Part shown: in pieces, positions 49,050 through 58,256 of the stretch
Layout: every line of letters starts with the position of its first letter
How positions within the stretch are numbered: position 1 is the stretch's first letter
NCBI RefSeq assembly: GCF_020991085.1
Contig: NZ_CP087719.1
Span: 3,058,001 to 3,122,000 of the forward strand
Origin: Roseomonas sp. OT10
Lineage (GTDB): Bacteria > Pseudomonadota > Alphaproteobacteria > Acetobacterales > Acetobacteraceae
Reading direction: 5' to 3'
DNA length: 64,000 nt
The notes under the pieces: generated by a model
What the model saw: only the letters and a program-made list of their open reading frames with translations
Told to the model about the DNA's origin: nothing
Databases searched by the model: none
Program-made: the position numbers and the translations under genes

Positions 49050-50489
49050 TCAGACGGCCGTGCCGCCCACCGTCAGGCCGGAGAGCTTGAGGGTCGGCTG
49101 TCCCACCCCGACCGGCACGCCTTGGCCTTCCTTGCCGCAGGTGCCGATGCCCGGGTCCATGCCCAGGTCGTTGCCGACCATCGACACCTTCGTCAGCGCA
49201 TCGGCGCCGCTGCCGATCAGGGTGGCGCCCTTCACCGGGGCGGTAACCCTGCCATCCTCGATCAGGTAGGCCTCGGAGGCGGAGAAGACGAACTTGCCCG
49301 AGGTGATGTCCACCTGGCCGCCGCCGAAGTTCACGGCGTAGAGGCCGCGCTTCACGGAACGGATGATCTCCTCCGGTGCATGCTGTCCGGCCAGCATCAC
49401 CGTGTTGGTCATGCGCGGCATGGGGATGTGCGCGTGGCTCTCGCGCCGCCCGTTGCCGGTGGGGCGCACGCCCATCAGGCGCGCGTTCTGCCGGTCCTGG
49501 ATGAAGCCGGTCAGGATGCCGTCCTCGATCATCACCGTCCGGCCCGAGGGCGTGCCCTCGTCGTCCACGGTGATGCTGCCCCGCCGGTCCGGGATGGTGC
49601 CGTCATCCACCACCGTCACGCTGGGCGCGGCGATGCGCTGCCCCAGCAGCCCGGCGAAGGCGGACGTGCCCTTGCGGTTGAAGTCGCCCTCCAGCCCATG
49701 GCCGATCGCCTCGTGCAGCAGGATGCCGGGCCAGCCCGGGCCCAGCACCACCTCCATCTCGCCGGCGGGCGCCGGGCGGCTGTCGAGGTTCACCAGCGCC
49801 TGGCGCAGCGCCTCCTCCACCGCCGCCTTCCAGCTCGCCTCGCCGACGATCCGGTCATAGGCGAAGCGCCCGCCCATGCCGTGGCTGCCCGTCTCGCGGC
49901 GCCCGTCCTGCTCCACCACCACCGCGACGTTCAGCCGCACCAGCGGGCGCAGATCCGCCACCTCGCGCCCGTCGGGGCGGATGATGCGCACCGCCTGCCA
50001 TTCGCCGGTCAGCGTCGCCATCACCTGCTTCACCCGCGGGTCGCGGGCGCGGGCATGGGCGTCGATGGCCGAAAGCAGCGCGGCCTTGGCCGCGAAGTCC
50101 ATCGCCTGCAACGGATTGCCGGGGTCGTAGAGCCGCGCGTTGGTGGCGGTTGGCGGCTCGGCCAGCACGGCGACCGGATCGCCCGGCAGGCCGCGCACCG
50201 CCTCGGCCGCGCGCTTCAGGGCGGCCGGCCCGATCTCCCCGGCATGGGCATAGGCCGCGGCCTCCCCGCGCACGGCGCGCAGGCCGAAGCCGCGCGTGGC
50301 GTCGAAGGAGGCGGAGCGGATGCGGCCGTCGTCCAGGCTGACCGCCTCGCTCTCCCGGTATTCCAGGAACAGCTCGCCATCCTCCGCCCCGGCCAGGGCG
50401 TCGGCGGCGATACGGCGGGCCGCGTCGGGGTCCAGGTCGCGGAAGAACAGCCGCTCTGTCGTGGCCAACGGGGTGTCGGAAAGGCTCAT
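49050..50489 (-). CDS. tldD: Metalloprotease TldD
   Basis: A 479-residue TldD/PmbA-family protease, the normal length. The zinc motif HEAIGHGLEGDFNRKGTSAF contains HExxxH, and GRRESHAHIPMPRMTNTVML is the later conserved block; the C-terminus GTCGKEGQGVPVGVGQPTLK is diagnostic. With its partner TldE (not in this window) it forms a heterodimer that trims unfolded peptides, including microcin and antitoxin substrates. ATG 50489 overlaps the histidine-kinase stop as ATGA. Confidence 0.96.
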   Translation of the reverse strand: MSLSDTPLATTERLFFRDLDPDAARRIAADALAGAEDGELFLEYRESEAVSLDDGRIRSASFDATRGFGLRAVRGEAAAYAHAGEIGPAALKRAAEAVRGLPGDPVAVLAEPPTATNARLYDPGNPLQAMDFAAKAALLSAIDAHARARDPRVKQVMATLTGEWQAVRIIRPDGREVADLRPLVRLNVAVVVEQDGRRETGSHGMGGRFAYDRIVGEASWKAAVEEALRQALVNLDSRPAPAGEMEVVLGPGWPGILLHEAIGHGLEGDFNRKGTSAFAGLLGQRIAAPSVTVVDDGTIPDRRGSITVDDEGTPSGRTVMIEDGILTGFIQDRQNARLMGVRPTGNGRRESHAHIPMPRMTNTVMLAGQHAPEEIIRSVKRGLYAVNFGGGQVDITSGKFVFSASEAYLIEDGRVTAPVKGATLIGSGADALTKVSMVGNDLGMDPGIGTCGKEGQGVPVGVGQPTLKLSGLTVGGTAV

Positions 50490-52804
50490 GGGGAGGCGGT
50501 GTCCAGCAGCTCGGGAGGGAAGGCCAGGCGGGCGGTGGTGCCGCGCCCCGGCGCGCTGTCCAGTCCCAGCGACAGCCCCATCGCCTCGGCCAGCACACGG
50601 GATAGATGGAGCCCGAGGCCCGAACCGCCATAGCGGCGGTTATGGTCCTGGTCCAACTGCGTGAAGGGCTCGAAGGCGCGGGGGATGTCCTCGGGCGCCA
50701 TGCCGATCCCGGTATCGGCGACGCGCACCTCCAGCCCCCCGTCCGGCAGCGGCCTGGCCGACAGCTCGACCCGCCCGCCGGCGGGGGTGAACTTCACGGC
50801 ATTGGCCAGCAGGTTCAGCACGACCTGCCGCAGCCGCAGCTCGTCCGCCTGGACGGTGACGGGCCGCTCCGGCGGCGCATCCTCCGGTGCGGCGGGCCGC
50901 GACCAGGCGATCGTCACCTCCGCTTCCTCCGCCATGCCCTGCAGCATCCGCGCCGCGCCTTCCAGCACCGGCAGCAGGGCGACGGCCCGGCGCTGCACGG
51001 CGAGTCCGCCGCTCTCCGCCCGCGCCACGTCCAGGATGTCGTCGATCAGCCCGAGCAGGTGCCGTCCGGAATCGAGGATGGTGCGGGCGAAGTCACGCTC
51101 CTGCTCCCGATCGACCCTGCCGCGCTTCTCGTGCAGCAGCACCTCGGCGAAGCCGATGACGGCGTTCAGCGGCGTGCGCAGCTCGTGGCTCATCCCCGCC
51201 AGGAAGCGCGACTTGGCGCGGCTGCCCGCCTCGGCCGCCTCGCGCGCCCGCTCCAGCTCCGCCTGGACCCGCCGCTCCTCGGTGATGTCCGTATAGGTCC
51301 GCACGAAGCCGCCATCCTGGGTGATGGCGGTGGTGATCTCCAGGATGGTCCCGTCCGGCCGCTCGCGCACGTAGCGGCCCGCCTGGCCGATGGGGTGGCC
51401 GAGCTGGCGGATGCGTTCGCCCTGGCCCGTCTCCGGCGGGCCGAACTCGCCCTTGCGGACCTGGACCTCGTGCAGGTCCAGCAGGTGCATGCCGGGGCGC
51501 ATCTCCTCGGGCGAGAGGCCGGTCATCCGCGCCGCCAGGGTGTTGGCCGCCACCAGCCGCGCCCCAGCGTCGAACAGGGCGACCCCGTGGCGCGTGGTCT
51601 CCAGCATCACCTGCCGGATCTCGGCCTGGCGGCGCACCTCCTGCTCCGCCGCGTGGCGCGCGGTCATGTCGGTGGCCACCACGACCCGCCCGCCATCCGG
51701 CAAGGGGCCGGCCTGCAGGCCGAGGGCCAGGCCGTTCGGCCGCAGCCGCATGTGCTCCGCCCCGTCGCGCGGCGGGCGGTCGCCGAGGAGGCATTCGATC
51801 ACCTCCTCCGCATCCTCGTCGCCGAACTCCCCCCCCGCCGCGCGCCGCATCATCAGGTCGCGCGCATGCTCGCCCAGGATGGCGGGGCTGTCGGCATACA
51901 TCGCCTGGTAGGCGGCATTGACCATCGTCACCCGGTGGTCGGGGCCGTAGACGCAGACCCCGTGCGGCAGGGCGGCCAGCACGCCGTCCAGCAGGGAGGC
52001 CCGGCGCCGCGCCTCGTCCTCCGCGCGGCGCAGCGCGGTGATGTCGTCGATCTCGGCCAGCCAGGAGCCGTCGCCGACGGGGTGCGAGCGGCTGCGGTAG
52101 ATCTGGCCGGTCGGGCGCTCGTAGCTCACCGATTGCGGCCGCTGGCGGTCGCGCCCCAGCCGATCCTGGACGGCGGGGTCCGACAGGCCGGGCATCTCCC
52201 CGCACGCGACCAGCTCCTGCATGATCGCGCGGAGCGTCATCCCCTCCCGCAGCGAGCCGGGCGGGGCGCCGATCAGTGTCCCGAAGGCCGTGTTGCCGAG
52301 CTGCAGGGCATCGTCCGGGCCGAACAGGGCGATGCCGGTGCTCAGCCGGTCCAGCAGCCGGTGCAGGTCCTGCAGCCGCGCGCGCGCCTGCAACTCGCCC
52401 TGGCGGAGCGCCGTGACCTCGGCCACGACGCTGATGCGCCCCTCCCCCGAGGCCAGCGGAGCGGAGGAGATGTGCAGCCAGCGGTCGTCGGTGGTGCGGG
52501 TCAGGCGGGCGGTCGGGCGCGACCGGTCCAGGTCGGTGACCATCCGCGCCTGCTCCTCCGGATCGCCGGGGCCGTAGAGCCCGCGATAGGCGAGGACGCG
52601 GGAGACGTCGGCGGAACGCAGCCCGGGGGGCAGGGCCCCCGCCTCGATCCGCAGGATGTCGAGCAGCCCGCGGTTGACGAAGCGCAGGACCCCCAGGTGG
52701 TCGAAGACGGCGATCCCGGTCGGCAGGGCGGCCAGCGCCTCCAGGGCCGCGTCCCCGGAGAGCGCGGGGGGCCGGGCGCTGCGGAGCGGAACCGGTGGGG
52801 TCAC
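50486..52804 (-). CDS. Multi-PAS sensor histidine kinase (soluble)
   Basis: A 772-residue kinase with four PAS-like modules (about 20-135, 145-262, 268-385, 395-512), a coiled region, then HisKA and HATPase_c. The phospho-acceptor is H540 in MSHELRTPLNAVIGFAEVL. Catalytic boxes NLLANAVKFTP, DTGIGMAPEDI, FEPFTQLDQD and GGSGLGLHL are all present. No membrane segment or receiver domain is seen, so it is a cytoplasmic orphan sensor. GTG 52804 overlaps the ctaA stop (GTGA) and its own stop overlaps tldD. The signal is unknown; haem, flavin or oxygen sensing by PAS is possible. Confidence 0.9.
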   Translation of the reverse strand: MTPPVPLRSARPPALSGDAALEALAALPTGIAVFDHLGVLRFVNRGLLDILRIEAGALPPGLRSADVSRVLAYRGLYGPGDPEEQARMVTDLDRSRPTARLTRTTDDRWLHISSAPLASGEGRISVVAEVTALRQGELQARARLQDLHRLLDRLSTGIALFGPDDALQLGNTAFGTLIGAPPGSLREGMTLRAIMQELVACGEMPGLSDPAVQDRLGRDRQRPQSVSYERPTGQIYRSRSHPVGDGSWLAEIDDITALRRAEDEARRRASLLDGVLAALPHGVCVYGPDHRVTMVNAAYQAMYADSPAILGEHARDLMMRRAAGGEFGDEDAEEVIECLLGDRPPRDGAEHMRLRPNGLALGLQAGPLPDGGRVVVATDMTARHAAEQEVRRQAEIRQVMLETTRHGVALFDAGARLVAANTLAARMTGLSPEEMRPGMHLLDLHEVQVRKGEFGPPETGQGERIRQLGHPIGQAGRYVRERPDGTILEITTAITQDGGFVRTYTDITEERRVQAELERAREAAEAGSRAKSRFLAGMSHELRTPLNAVIGFAEVLLHEKRGRVDREQERDFARTILDSGRHLLGLIDDILDVARAESGGLAVQRRAVALLPVLEGAARMLQGMAEEAEVTIAWSRPAAPEDAPPERPVTVQADELRLRQVVLNLLANAVKFTPAGGRVELSARPLPDGGLEVRVADTGIGMAPEDIPRAFEPFTQLDQDHNRRYGGSGLGLHLSRVLAEAMGLSLGLDSAPGRGTTARLAFPPELLDTASP

Positions 52805-53901
52805 GGCGGAAGCCTGGCTCCGGGCCCCGCCGCCCGTGGCAGTGCGTGCAGCAGGCCCAGCGCCGCGGTCAGCACCGCCACCGCCACCGCCTGGTGCAGC
52901 GTGCCCAGCCAGACGGGCACCACCAGAAGCAGCGCCGCCACCCCCAGCGCGTACTGCGCGGCCACGGCGGCACCCAGCGCGGCGGCCCAGCGGCGGGCCC
53001 GTCCCGCCCCGCCCGAAGGCAGGCGCCGGACCGACCAGAGCGTCCAGGCCGCTGCGGCGAGGGTCAGCGTCGCCAGGACGCGGTGGTGGAACTGCACCGC
53101 CGCGATGTTCTCGAACAGGTTGCGCCACCAGGGCGAGAGCATCGCGTAGCCGGGCGGCACGATCTGCCCCTCCATCAGCGGGAAGGTATTGAAGTCGAAG
53201 CCTGCCTTGATTCCGGCCACGAAGCCACCGGCCAGCATGGTGAGGGCGGCGAGCCCGGCGGTGGCATGCGCCGCCCGGCGCAGCGGCCGCGCGCCCGCCG
53301 GCGCCTCCCGCCGCGGGTGCAGCAGGCCCAGCGCGGTCCAGAGCAGCACGGCATAGAGCACCAGGGCGAGGCCGAGGTGGATCACCAGCCGCCAGGGCGA
53401 GACGGCGGTGCGGTCCGCCTCGAAGCCCGAGGCAACCATGAACCAGCCCACCGCCCCCTGCAGCCCCCCCAGGGCCAGCAGCAGCAGCAGCCGCGGCTTC
53501 AGCCCGGCGGGAATCCGCCCGCGCCACCAGAACCAGGCGAGGCCGCCGGCGAAGACCAGCCCGATCAGCCGGCCCCAGAGGCGGTGGGTCCACTCCAGCC
53601 AGAAGATGCCCTTGAACCCGTCCAGCCCGAAGCCGGCATTGACCAGCGCGTATTGCGGGATGGTCCGGTAGAGGTCGTAGAGGCGCTGCCACTCCGCCTC
53701 GCTCAGCGGCGGCAGGGTGCCCCGGAAGGGGGCCCATTCCATGATGGAGAGGCCGGAGCCGGTCAGCCGGGTGGCGCCGCCGAGGGCGACCATGATCCAG
53801 ACCATCCCAGCGACGGCCAGCAGCCAGAGGGCCACGGCACGGCGATTGCGATCGGGGGCGGCGGCCGCATCCGGCGGTTGCGCCTGGGCATCGAAGGGCA
53901 T
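52801..53901 (-). CDS. ctaA: Haem A synthase
   Basis: A 366-residue membrane protein of the COX15/CtaA type 2 class common in alphaproteobacteria. Eight helices are expected, and the four haem-ligand His are in EWTHRLWGR, VIHLGLAL, QFHHRVLA and LHQAVAV. The N-terminal GGATRLTGSGLSIMEW and GIKAGFDFNTFPLMEG are diagnostic. It oxidises the C8 methyl of haem O to make haem A for cytochrome oxidase. It is the first gene of the ctaA-kinase-tldD unit. Confidence 0.96.
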   Translation of the reverse strand: MPFDAQAQPPDAAAAPDRNRRAVALWLLAVAGMVWIMVALGGATRLTGSGLSIMEWAPFRGTLPPLSEAEWQRLYDLYRTIPQYALVNAGFGLDGFKGIFWLEWTHRLWGRLIGLVFAGGLAWFWWRGRIPAGLKPRLLLLLALGGLQGAVGWFMVASGFEADRTAVSPWRLVIHLGLALVLYAVLLWTALGLLHPRREAPAGARPLRRAAHATAGLAALTMLAGGFVAGIKAGFDFNTFPLMEGQIVPPGYAMLSPWWRNLFENIAAVQFHHRVLATLTLAAAAWTLWSVRRLPSGGAGRARRWAAALGAAVAAQYALGVAALLLVVPVWLGTLHQAVAVAVLTAALGLLHALPRAAGPGARLPP

Positions 53902-53961
53902 GGCTGTTCCTATAGCCCGTCCCTGGACCGTCCGCCGACCCCCTGCTACGCCGCGCCCCTC

Positions 53962-54780
53962 ATGTCGCCGGCCGCCCCAGACCAACCCCTCCCCGCCCGG
54001 GGCACCGAACGGCGCCCCGCCGGGGCGCCCGGCCCGGGCGCGACGGAAGCCGTGGCGGCCCGGCCGGCCATCTCGGTCGTGGTGCCCATGCGCAACGAGG
54101 GCCCGAACGTCGCGCCGCTGGTCGCCGAGATCGCCGCCGCGCTGGCGGACGTGCCGCACGAGATCGTCTGCGTCGACGACGGCTCCACCGACGACACCTC
54201 CGCCCGGCTCCGCGCCGCCGCCGCGGCGGGCTTCGCGGTGCGCGGGCTGCGCCATGCCGTGTCCTGTGGCCAGTCCGCCGGGGTGGTGACCGGCGTGCGC
54301 GCCGCCCGCGCGCCCTGGATCGCCACGCTGGACGGCGACGGCCAGAACGACCCCGCCGACATCCCCCGGCTGTGGCAGCGGGCCCAGGCCGAGGGGGACC
54401 GCACCCTGGTCGCCGGCTGGCGCACCACGCGCAAGGACACCGCCGTCAAGCGCGTCAGCAGCCGCGTCGCCAACGGCGTCCGCGCCCGCCTGCTGGGCGA
54501 CGCCACCCCCGATACCGGCTGCGGCCTGAAGGTCTTCTCCCGCGCGCTGTTCCTGGAGCTGCCGCCCTTCGACCACATGCACCGCTTCCTGCCGGCCCTC
54601 GTGCTGCGGCAGGGCGGGCGGGTGGTGAGCGAGCCGGTGAACCACCGCCCCCGCACCCGCGGCGTCTCCAACTACGGCACGCTGGACCGCCTGGCGGTGG
54701 GGCTGGTGGACCTGCTCGGGGTGATGTGGCTGCAGCGCCGCTGGAAGCGCCCCCGCATCGAGGAGCCGGCGGAGGAGTGA
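53962..54780 (+). CDS. Glycosyltransferase family 2 protein (dolichyl-phosphate-sugar synthase-like)
   Basis: A 272-residue GT-A enzyme. ISVVVPMRNEGPNVAPLV opens the fold; EIVCVDDGSTDDT and ATLDGDGQNDPADIP (DxD) bind the nucleotide sugar and metal; DTGCGLKVFSRALFLELP and HMHRFLPALVLRQGG follow the polyprenyl-phosphate mannosyl/glucosyl transferase pattern. It likely loads a sugar on undecaprenyl phosphate. ATG 53962 is 60 bp from the divergent ctaA start. The next gene, a VTT protein, overlaps it by 4 bp and may handle the lipid carrier. Confidence 0.88.
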   Translation: MSPAAPDQPLPARGTERRPAGAPGPGATEAVAARPAISVVVPMRNEGPNVAPLVAEIAAALADVPHEIVCVDDGSTDDTSARLRAAAAAGFAVRGLRHAVSCGQSAGVVTGVRAARAPWIATLDGDGQNDPADIPRLWQRAQAEGDRTLVAGWRTTRKDTAVKRVSSRVANGVRARLLGDATPDTGCGLKVFSRALFLELPPFDHMHRFLPALVLRQGGRVVSEPVNHRPRTRGVSNYGTLDRLAVGLVDLLGVMWLQRRWKRPRIEEPAEE

Positions 54781-55502
54781 CGCCCTCCCCCGCCTCCGTC
54801 GACTCGGCCGCGTCCCGCCGCCGCCGCGACGTCGCCCGCGCCCTCGGCCGGCTGGTGCTGATGGCACTGGGCCTCGCCGCCGCCGGCTGGCTGCTGCGCG
54901 AGTTCGGCAGCGCGGAGGGCGTGCACCGGCTGGAATCGGAGGTGCGCGGCCATGGCCTCGCCGGGCAGGCGCTGTTCGTGGCCGTCGGCGCCGCCACCGC
55001 GGCGGTGGGCGTGCCGCGCCAGGCGGTCGCCTTCCTGGGCGGCACCGCCTTCGGCGCCCTGACCGGCGGCGTGCTGTCGCTGATCGCGCAGGCGCTGGGC
55101 TGCGCCCTGGCCTTCGGCTGGGCACGGCTGGTCGGACGGGAATGGGCGGCACGCCGCCTCGCCGGCCGCTTCGGCCGCCGCCTGAAGCCGCTGCACGACG
55201 CGCTGACCGGCAGCCCCTTCGGCGCCACCCTCGCCCTGCGCCTGCTGCCGGTGGGCAACAACCTGGCGATCAACCTGCTGGCCGGGCTGTCGGGCATCGC
55301 CGCCCTGCCCTTCCTGCTCGGCTCGGTCCTCGGCTACGTGCCGCAGACCGCCGTCTTCGCCCTGCTGGGCGAAGGGGTGGCAGTGGACCGCCGCGCCCAG
55401 ATCGCCCTCGGCGCAGCACTCTTCGCCGTCTCCGCCATGCTGGGCTGGTGGCTGCTGCGCCGCCATCGCGCCGGTCGGGCGATCGAGGGCGAAGAAGGCT
55501 GA
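54777..55502 (+). CDS. VTT/DedA-type membrane protein (TVP38/TMEM64 family)
   Basis: A 241-residue protein with about six hydrophobic segments. VGVPRQAVAFLGGTAFGALTGGVLSLIAQALG is the VTT core (given in parts: GVPRQAVAFLGGTAFG, then LIAQALGCALAFGWARL), and LRLLPVGNNLAINLLAGLSGI the second re-entrant motif. The GTG at 54777 overlaps the glycosyltransferase stop (GTGA). Members of the superfamily translocate polyprenyl phosphates and lipids, which fits coupling to a polyprenyl-phosphate glycosyltransferase. Confidence 0.85.
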   Translation: MTPSPASVDSAASRRRRDVARALGRLVLMALGLAAAGWLLREFGSAEGVHRLESEVRGHGLAGQALFVAVGAATAAVGVPRQAVAFLGGTAFGALTGGVLSLIAQALGCALAFGWARLVGREWAARRLAGRFGRRLKPLHDALTGSPFGATLALRLLPVGNNLAINLLAGLSGIAALPFLLGSVLGYVPQTAVFALLGEGVAVDRRAQIALGAALFAVSAMLGWWLLRRHRAGRAIEGEEG

Positions 55503-56009
55503 TCCGGACGGCGGGATGACCTGACCTGTCGTGCTGTGGTGTTCCGGCGTCGGCACCGGGAGGGGACGCCGGCCTGCGGCATCGACGCCGTGCGTCGATC
55601 CCCGTCCCAGACCCTCCCCTGCCGGGGCCACAAGCGGGCCCCGGTCCCCGCTGGGAGTTGGCTCTTCGCGGCTGCCGTCAGCCTGCGGGCTGAACCCTGA
55701 CGGAGCGCGGACAGGCGGGACTCTGAAAAAGCTTCAGAAGGCGTCAGCGAGGGCGGCGGCCGTACCCGCCGAGGAGCATGGCTCCTCGGCGCTGTGACCC
55801 CGTATCAGGCTGTCCCGCGGCAGCGCCAAATGGGTCCAGGGCCCGCAGGGTCCTGGCGGAGTGGGGGTACGGGGGCGAGGCAGCGCCTTGCCCCCGGGCC
55901 ACGGGCACCCCGCCGGCACGCATCAAGGCATCGCGCCGTCCCCGGGCCCGCCTGTCCGCATTCACCCCGGCGCCGGTCCGGCGTCAGGCTGTGCATGGCA
56001 GCGGCCGCG
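55503..56009. other. 507-bp intergenic region holding repeat copy C
   Basis: Between the convergent VTT and hisE genes there is no gene. The stretch is mostly repeat copy C in minus orientation; the flanks, 55503-55553 and 55907-56009, show nothing recognisable. Confidence 0.6.
55554..55906 (-). repeat. Dispersed intergenic repeat, copy C
   Basis: About 353 bp in opposite orientation to copies A and B. It carries the same end blocks (ACCGGGAGGGGACG at one end, CCCCCGGGCCACGGGC at the other), the same tract with CCAGGGCCCGCAGGGTCCTGG and the conserved 11-bp hairpin at 55767-55791, identical to copy A. An insertion near the right end (around 55575-55605) makes it slightly longer. Confidence 0.85.
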
Positions 56010-56606
56010 TCAGGGCAGCTTGGTCGTGCGCGCGGCGCGGACGATGCCCTTGGGGCGGGAGGCCTTCTCGACGATGCCGCTGATGCCTTCGCGCCGGGCC
56101 AGCTCGGTCCAGACCTCCTCGGGGCGGATGCCGGCATCCACCCAGACGACGATCAGGTGGTACAGCACGTCCGCGCTCTCCAGCACGGTGGCCTCGCGGT
56201 TGCCCTGCACCGCCTCGATCACGCACTCCACCGCTTCCTCGCCCAGCTTCTGGGCGACCTTGGGCGTGCCGCGCGCCATCAGCCGGGCGGAGTGGGAGGC
56301 GTTCACGTCCCCCGCCAGGCGCCGCTGCTCGACCGTCTGCCACAGCCGGTCGAGGATGGTGGCGTCGCCGCGCAGGCCGCGCAGCGCGGCATCGAGGGGC
56401 CCCAGCGGCCGGCGTTCCGCCGCGAGCACCTGCTTGGGGGGCTTGGTCCCCGTCACCGCCAGCCCGGCCGGCACCGGCAGGGCGGCCGCCTTGGCCTTGC
56501 GCGCCTTGGCCTGCTTCGCCGCCTTGGCGCGCTTGGCCTTGGCCTCGTCCTCCGCGGCGAGCGGCTGCTTCTTCTTGCCCTTGGCGGGCTTGGTGTCCTT
56601 GGCCAT
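56010..56606 (-). CDS. hisE: Phosphoribosyl-ATP diphosphatase with Lys/Ala-rich N-terminal extension
   Basis: A 198-residue protein; the catalytic HisE part covers roughly residues 80-175 ([42 protein letters not shown] with the metal-ligand acidic residues). HisE alone is normally about 105 residues. Residues 1-45 are almost pure Lys, Ala and Asp/Glu ([20 protein letters not shown]), a highly basic, probably unstructured tail with nucleic-acid-binding character. It removes pyrophosphate from phosphoribosyl-ATP in histidine synthesis. It starts 3 bp after hisF ends. Confidence 0.92.
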   Translation of the reverse strand: MAKDTKPAKGKKKQPLAAEDEAKAKRAKAAKQAKARKAKAAALPVPAGLAVTGTKPPKQVLAAERRPLGPLDAALRGLRGDATILDRLWQTVEQRRLAGDVNASHSARLMARGTPKVAQKLGEEAVECVIEAVQGNREATVLESADVLYHLIVVWVDAGIRPEEVWTELARREGISGIVEKASRPKGIVRAARTTKLP

Positions 56607-56609
56607 GGG

Positions 56610-57386
56610 TCAGGCCGCCTTCGCTTCGGTGGCGGGGCGCACCGGCAGGCCCGCAGTGGCGAGCGCCGCCTTGGCCTCGGCGATGCGCATCTCGCCGTAG
56701 TGGAACACGCTGGCGGCGAGCAGCCCGGTCGCCCCGGCCTGCGCGCCCTCCACGAAATGCCGCACCTCGCCCACGCCGCCGGAGGCGACGAGGGGCAGCC
56801 GCACCGCCGCGCGCACGGCGCGCAGCAGGTCGAGGTCGAAGCCGGACTTGGTGCCGTCCCGGTCCATCGAGGTCAGCAGGAGCTCGCCCGCGCCCAGCGA
56901 GGCGACGCGGCGGCACCATTCCACGGCGTCGATACCTGTGCCGCGCCGGCCGCCATGGGTGAAGACCTCCCACCGGCCGGAGGCCACCTTACGGGCATCC
57001 ACCGCCACCACGATCGCCTGGGAGCCGAAGGCCTCCGCCGCGCGGCGCACCAGTTCGGGGTCGGCGACGGCGGCGGAGTTGATGGAGGCCTTGTCGGCCC
57101 CGGCCATCAGCAGGGCGCGGACATCCTCGACCGAACGCACGCCGCCACCGACGGTCAGCGGGATGAAGACGTGGCTGGCCGTGCGCGAGACGACGTCCAG
57201 CATGATGCCCCGGTTCTCGTGCGTCGCGCCGATGTCGAGGAAGGTGACCTCGTCCGCGCCCTCCGCGTCGTAGAGCCGGGCCTGCTCCACCGGGTCGCCG
57301 GCGTCGCGCAGGGAGACGAAGTTCACCCCCTTCACTACGCGGCCGTCCTTCACATCCAGGCAGGGGATGACGCGAAGGGCGAGCAT
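56610..57386 (-). CDS. hisF: Imidazole glycerol phosphate synthase subunit HisF
   Basis: A 258-residue TIM barrel. [19 protein letters not shown] contains the catalytic D11, and VVAVDARKV the second catalytic Asp (about D130). [23 protein letters not shown] and [21 protein letters not shown] are the phosphate-binding loops. With HisH it makes imidazole glycerol phosphate and AICAR. Here it is followed by hisE but not preceded by hisH or hisA; the upstream gene is unrelated, so the his genes are split in this genome. Confidence 0.97.
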   Translation of the reverse strand: MLALRVIPCLDVKDGRVVKGVNFVSLRDAGDPVEQARLYDAEGADEVTFLDIGATHENRGIMLDVVSRTASHVFIPLTVGGGVRSVEDVRALLMAGADKASINSAAVADPELVRRAAEAFGSQAIVVAVDARKVASGRWEVFTHGGRRGTGIDAVEWCRRVASLGAGELLLTSMDRDGTKSGFDLDLLRAVRAAVRLPLVASGGVGEVRHFVEGAQAGATGLLAASVFHYGEMRIAEAKAALATAGLPVRPATEAKAA

Positions 57387-57515
57387 GGACGCAATCTCCC
57401 GGACATCCCCGCACGGCAGGGCAACGATGCGGGTGCGATGCCCCCAAATGGCCGCGCGGTCAAGGAACGCACGGACCGCCCGCGACCCCGCCCGGAACGT
57501 CCGGGCCGGGCGCGA

Positions 57516-58244
57516 TCAGGCGGTGGCGCCGGAGGCGGGCGGCCGGGCCGGGCGTAACGCCAGCCCGCCGGTGACCGGGCCATCCGGGCCGCGGTGCAGC
57601 AGATGGGTCATGGCGGCGGTGCCCAGCACCGGCACCAGCAGGTTGGCCAGGGGAACGGCGGCCAGGGCGGCCAGGGCCCCGCCCACCGCATAGACGGCGG
57701 GCCAGCGGCGGCGGCGCAGCGCCCGTGCCTCCGCCACGCCCATGCGGCGCTGCGCGACCCCCTCGAACATCCCCTGCCCCAGCGCCACGGCCGCCACCGC
57801 CCAGAGCGCGACAACGCCAACCACCGGCAGCAGCCAGGACAGCGGCAGCACCACCAGCGTCACGGCCAGCATCTTCGCCGCCAGGGCGATGTTGAAGCGC
57901 GCCTGCGCCGCCAGCGACGCCCCGCGCGGCGGCGGCAGCGCCGGGTAGTAGCGGTGCTCGACGGCGGCGGCGACCGGGTCGGTGAACAGCCCGCCGATCG
58001 CGAGCGCCACGGGGACGAAGAGCCAGACGGCCGAGAACAGCGCCAGCAGCCCGCCCAGCGTGCCGGCCAGGGTGGCGATCCAGCCCTCGCCCCCGGCCAG
58101 GGCGGAGACGCCCCAGCCGGACAGGGCCACCAGCCCGGCGAAGGCGAGGAGCGCGCCGAGCACGCCCTTGACCAGCGGCCCGCGGAAGGCCGGGTCGGCG
58201 ATCTGGCGCAGCGGCAGCAGCAGGCTGGCGAGGACGGCGGACAT
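57516..58244 (-). CDS. EI24 domain membrane protein (CysZ-like)
   Basis: A 242-residue membrane protein with about five hydrophobic segments. FRGPLVKGVLGALLAF near the N-terminus, FTDPVAAAVEHRYYPALPPPRG, and AMFEG-like GQGMFEGVAQRRMG fit the EI24/CysZ superfamily. True CysZ is a sulfate channel; without cysteine genes nearby the specific role is not established. It is on the same strand as hisF but separated by 129 bp. Confidence 0.8.
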   Translation of the reverse strand: MSAVLASLLLPLRQIADPAFRGPLVKGVLGALLAFAGLVALSGWGVSALAGGEGWIATLAGTLGGLLALFSAVWLFVPVALAIGGLFTDPVAAAVEHRYYPALPPPRGASLAAQARFNIALAAKMLAVTLVVLPLSWLLPVVGVVALWAVAAVALGQGMFEGVAQRRMGVAEARALRRRRWPAVYAVGGALAALAAVPLANLLVPVLGTAAMTHLLHRGPDGPVTGGLALRPARPPASGATA

Positions 58245-58256
58245 CGCCTCTCCGCG

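Noticed and set aside
50606-53149. An 847-codon plus-strand frame antisense to the histidine kinase
   Set aside because: Composition and repeats are typical of antisense shadow frames; the kinase frame has every catalytic box.
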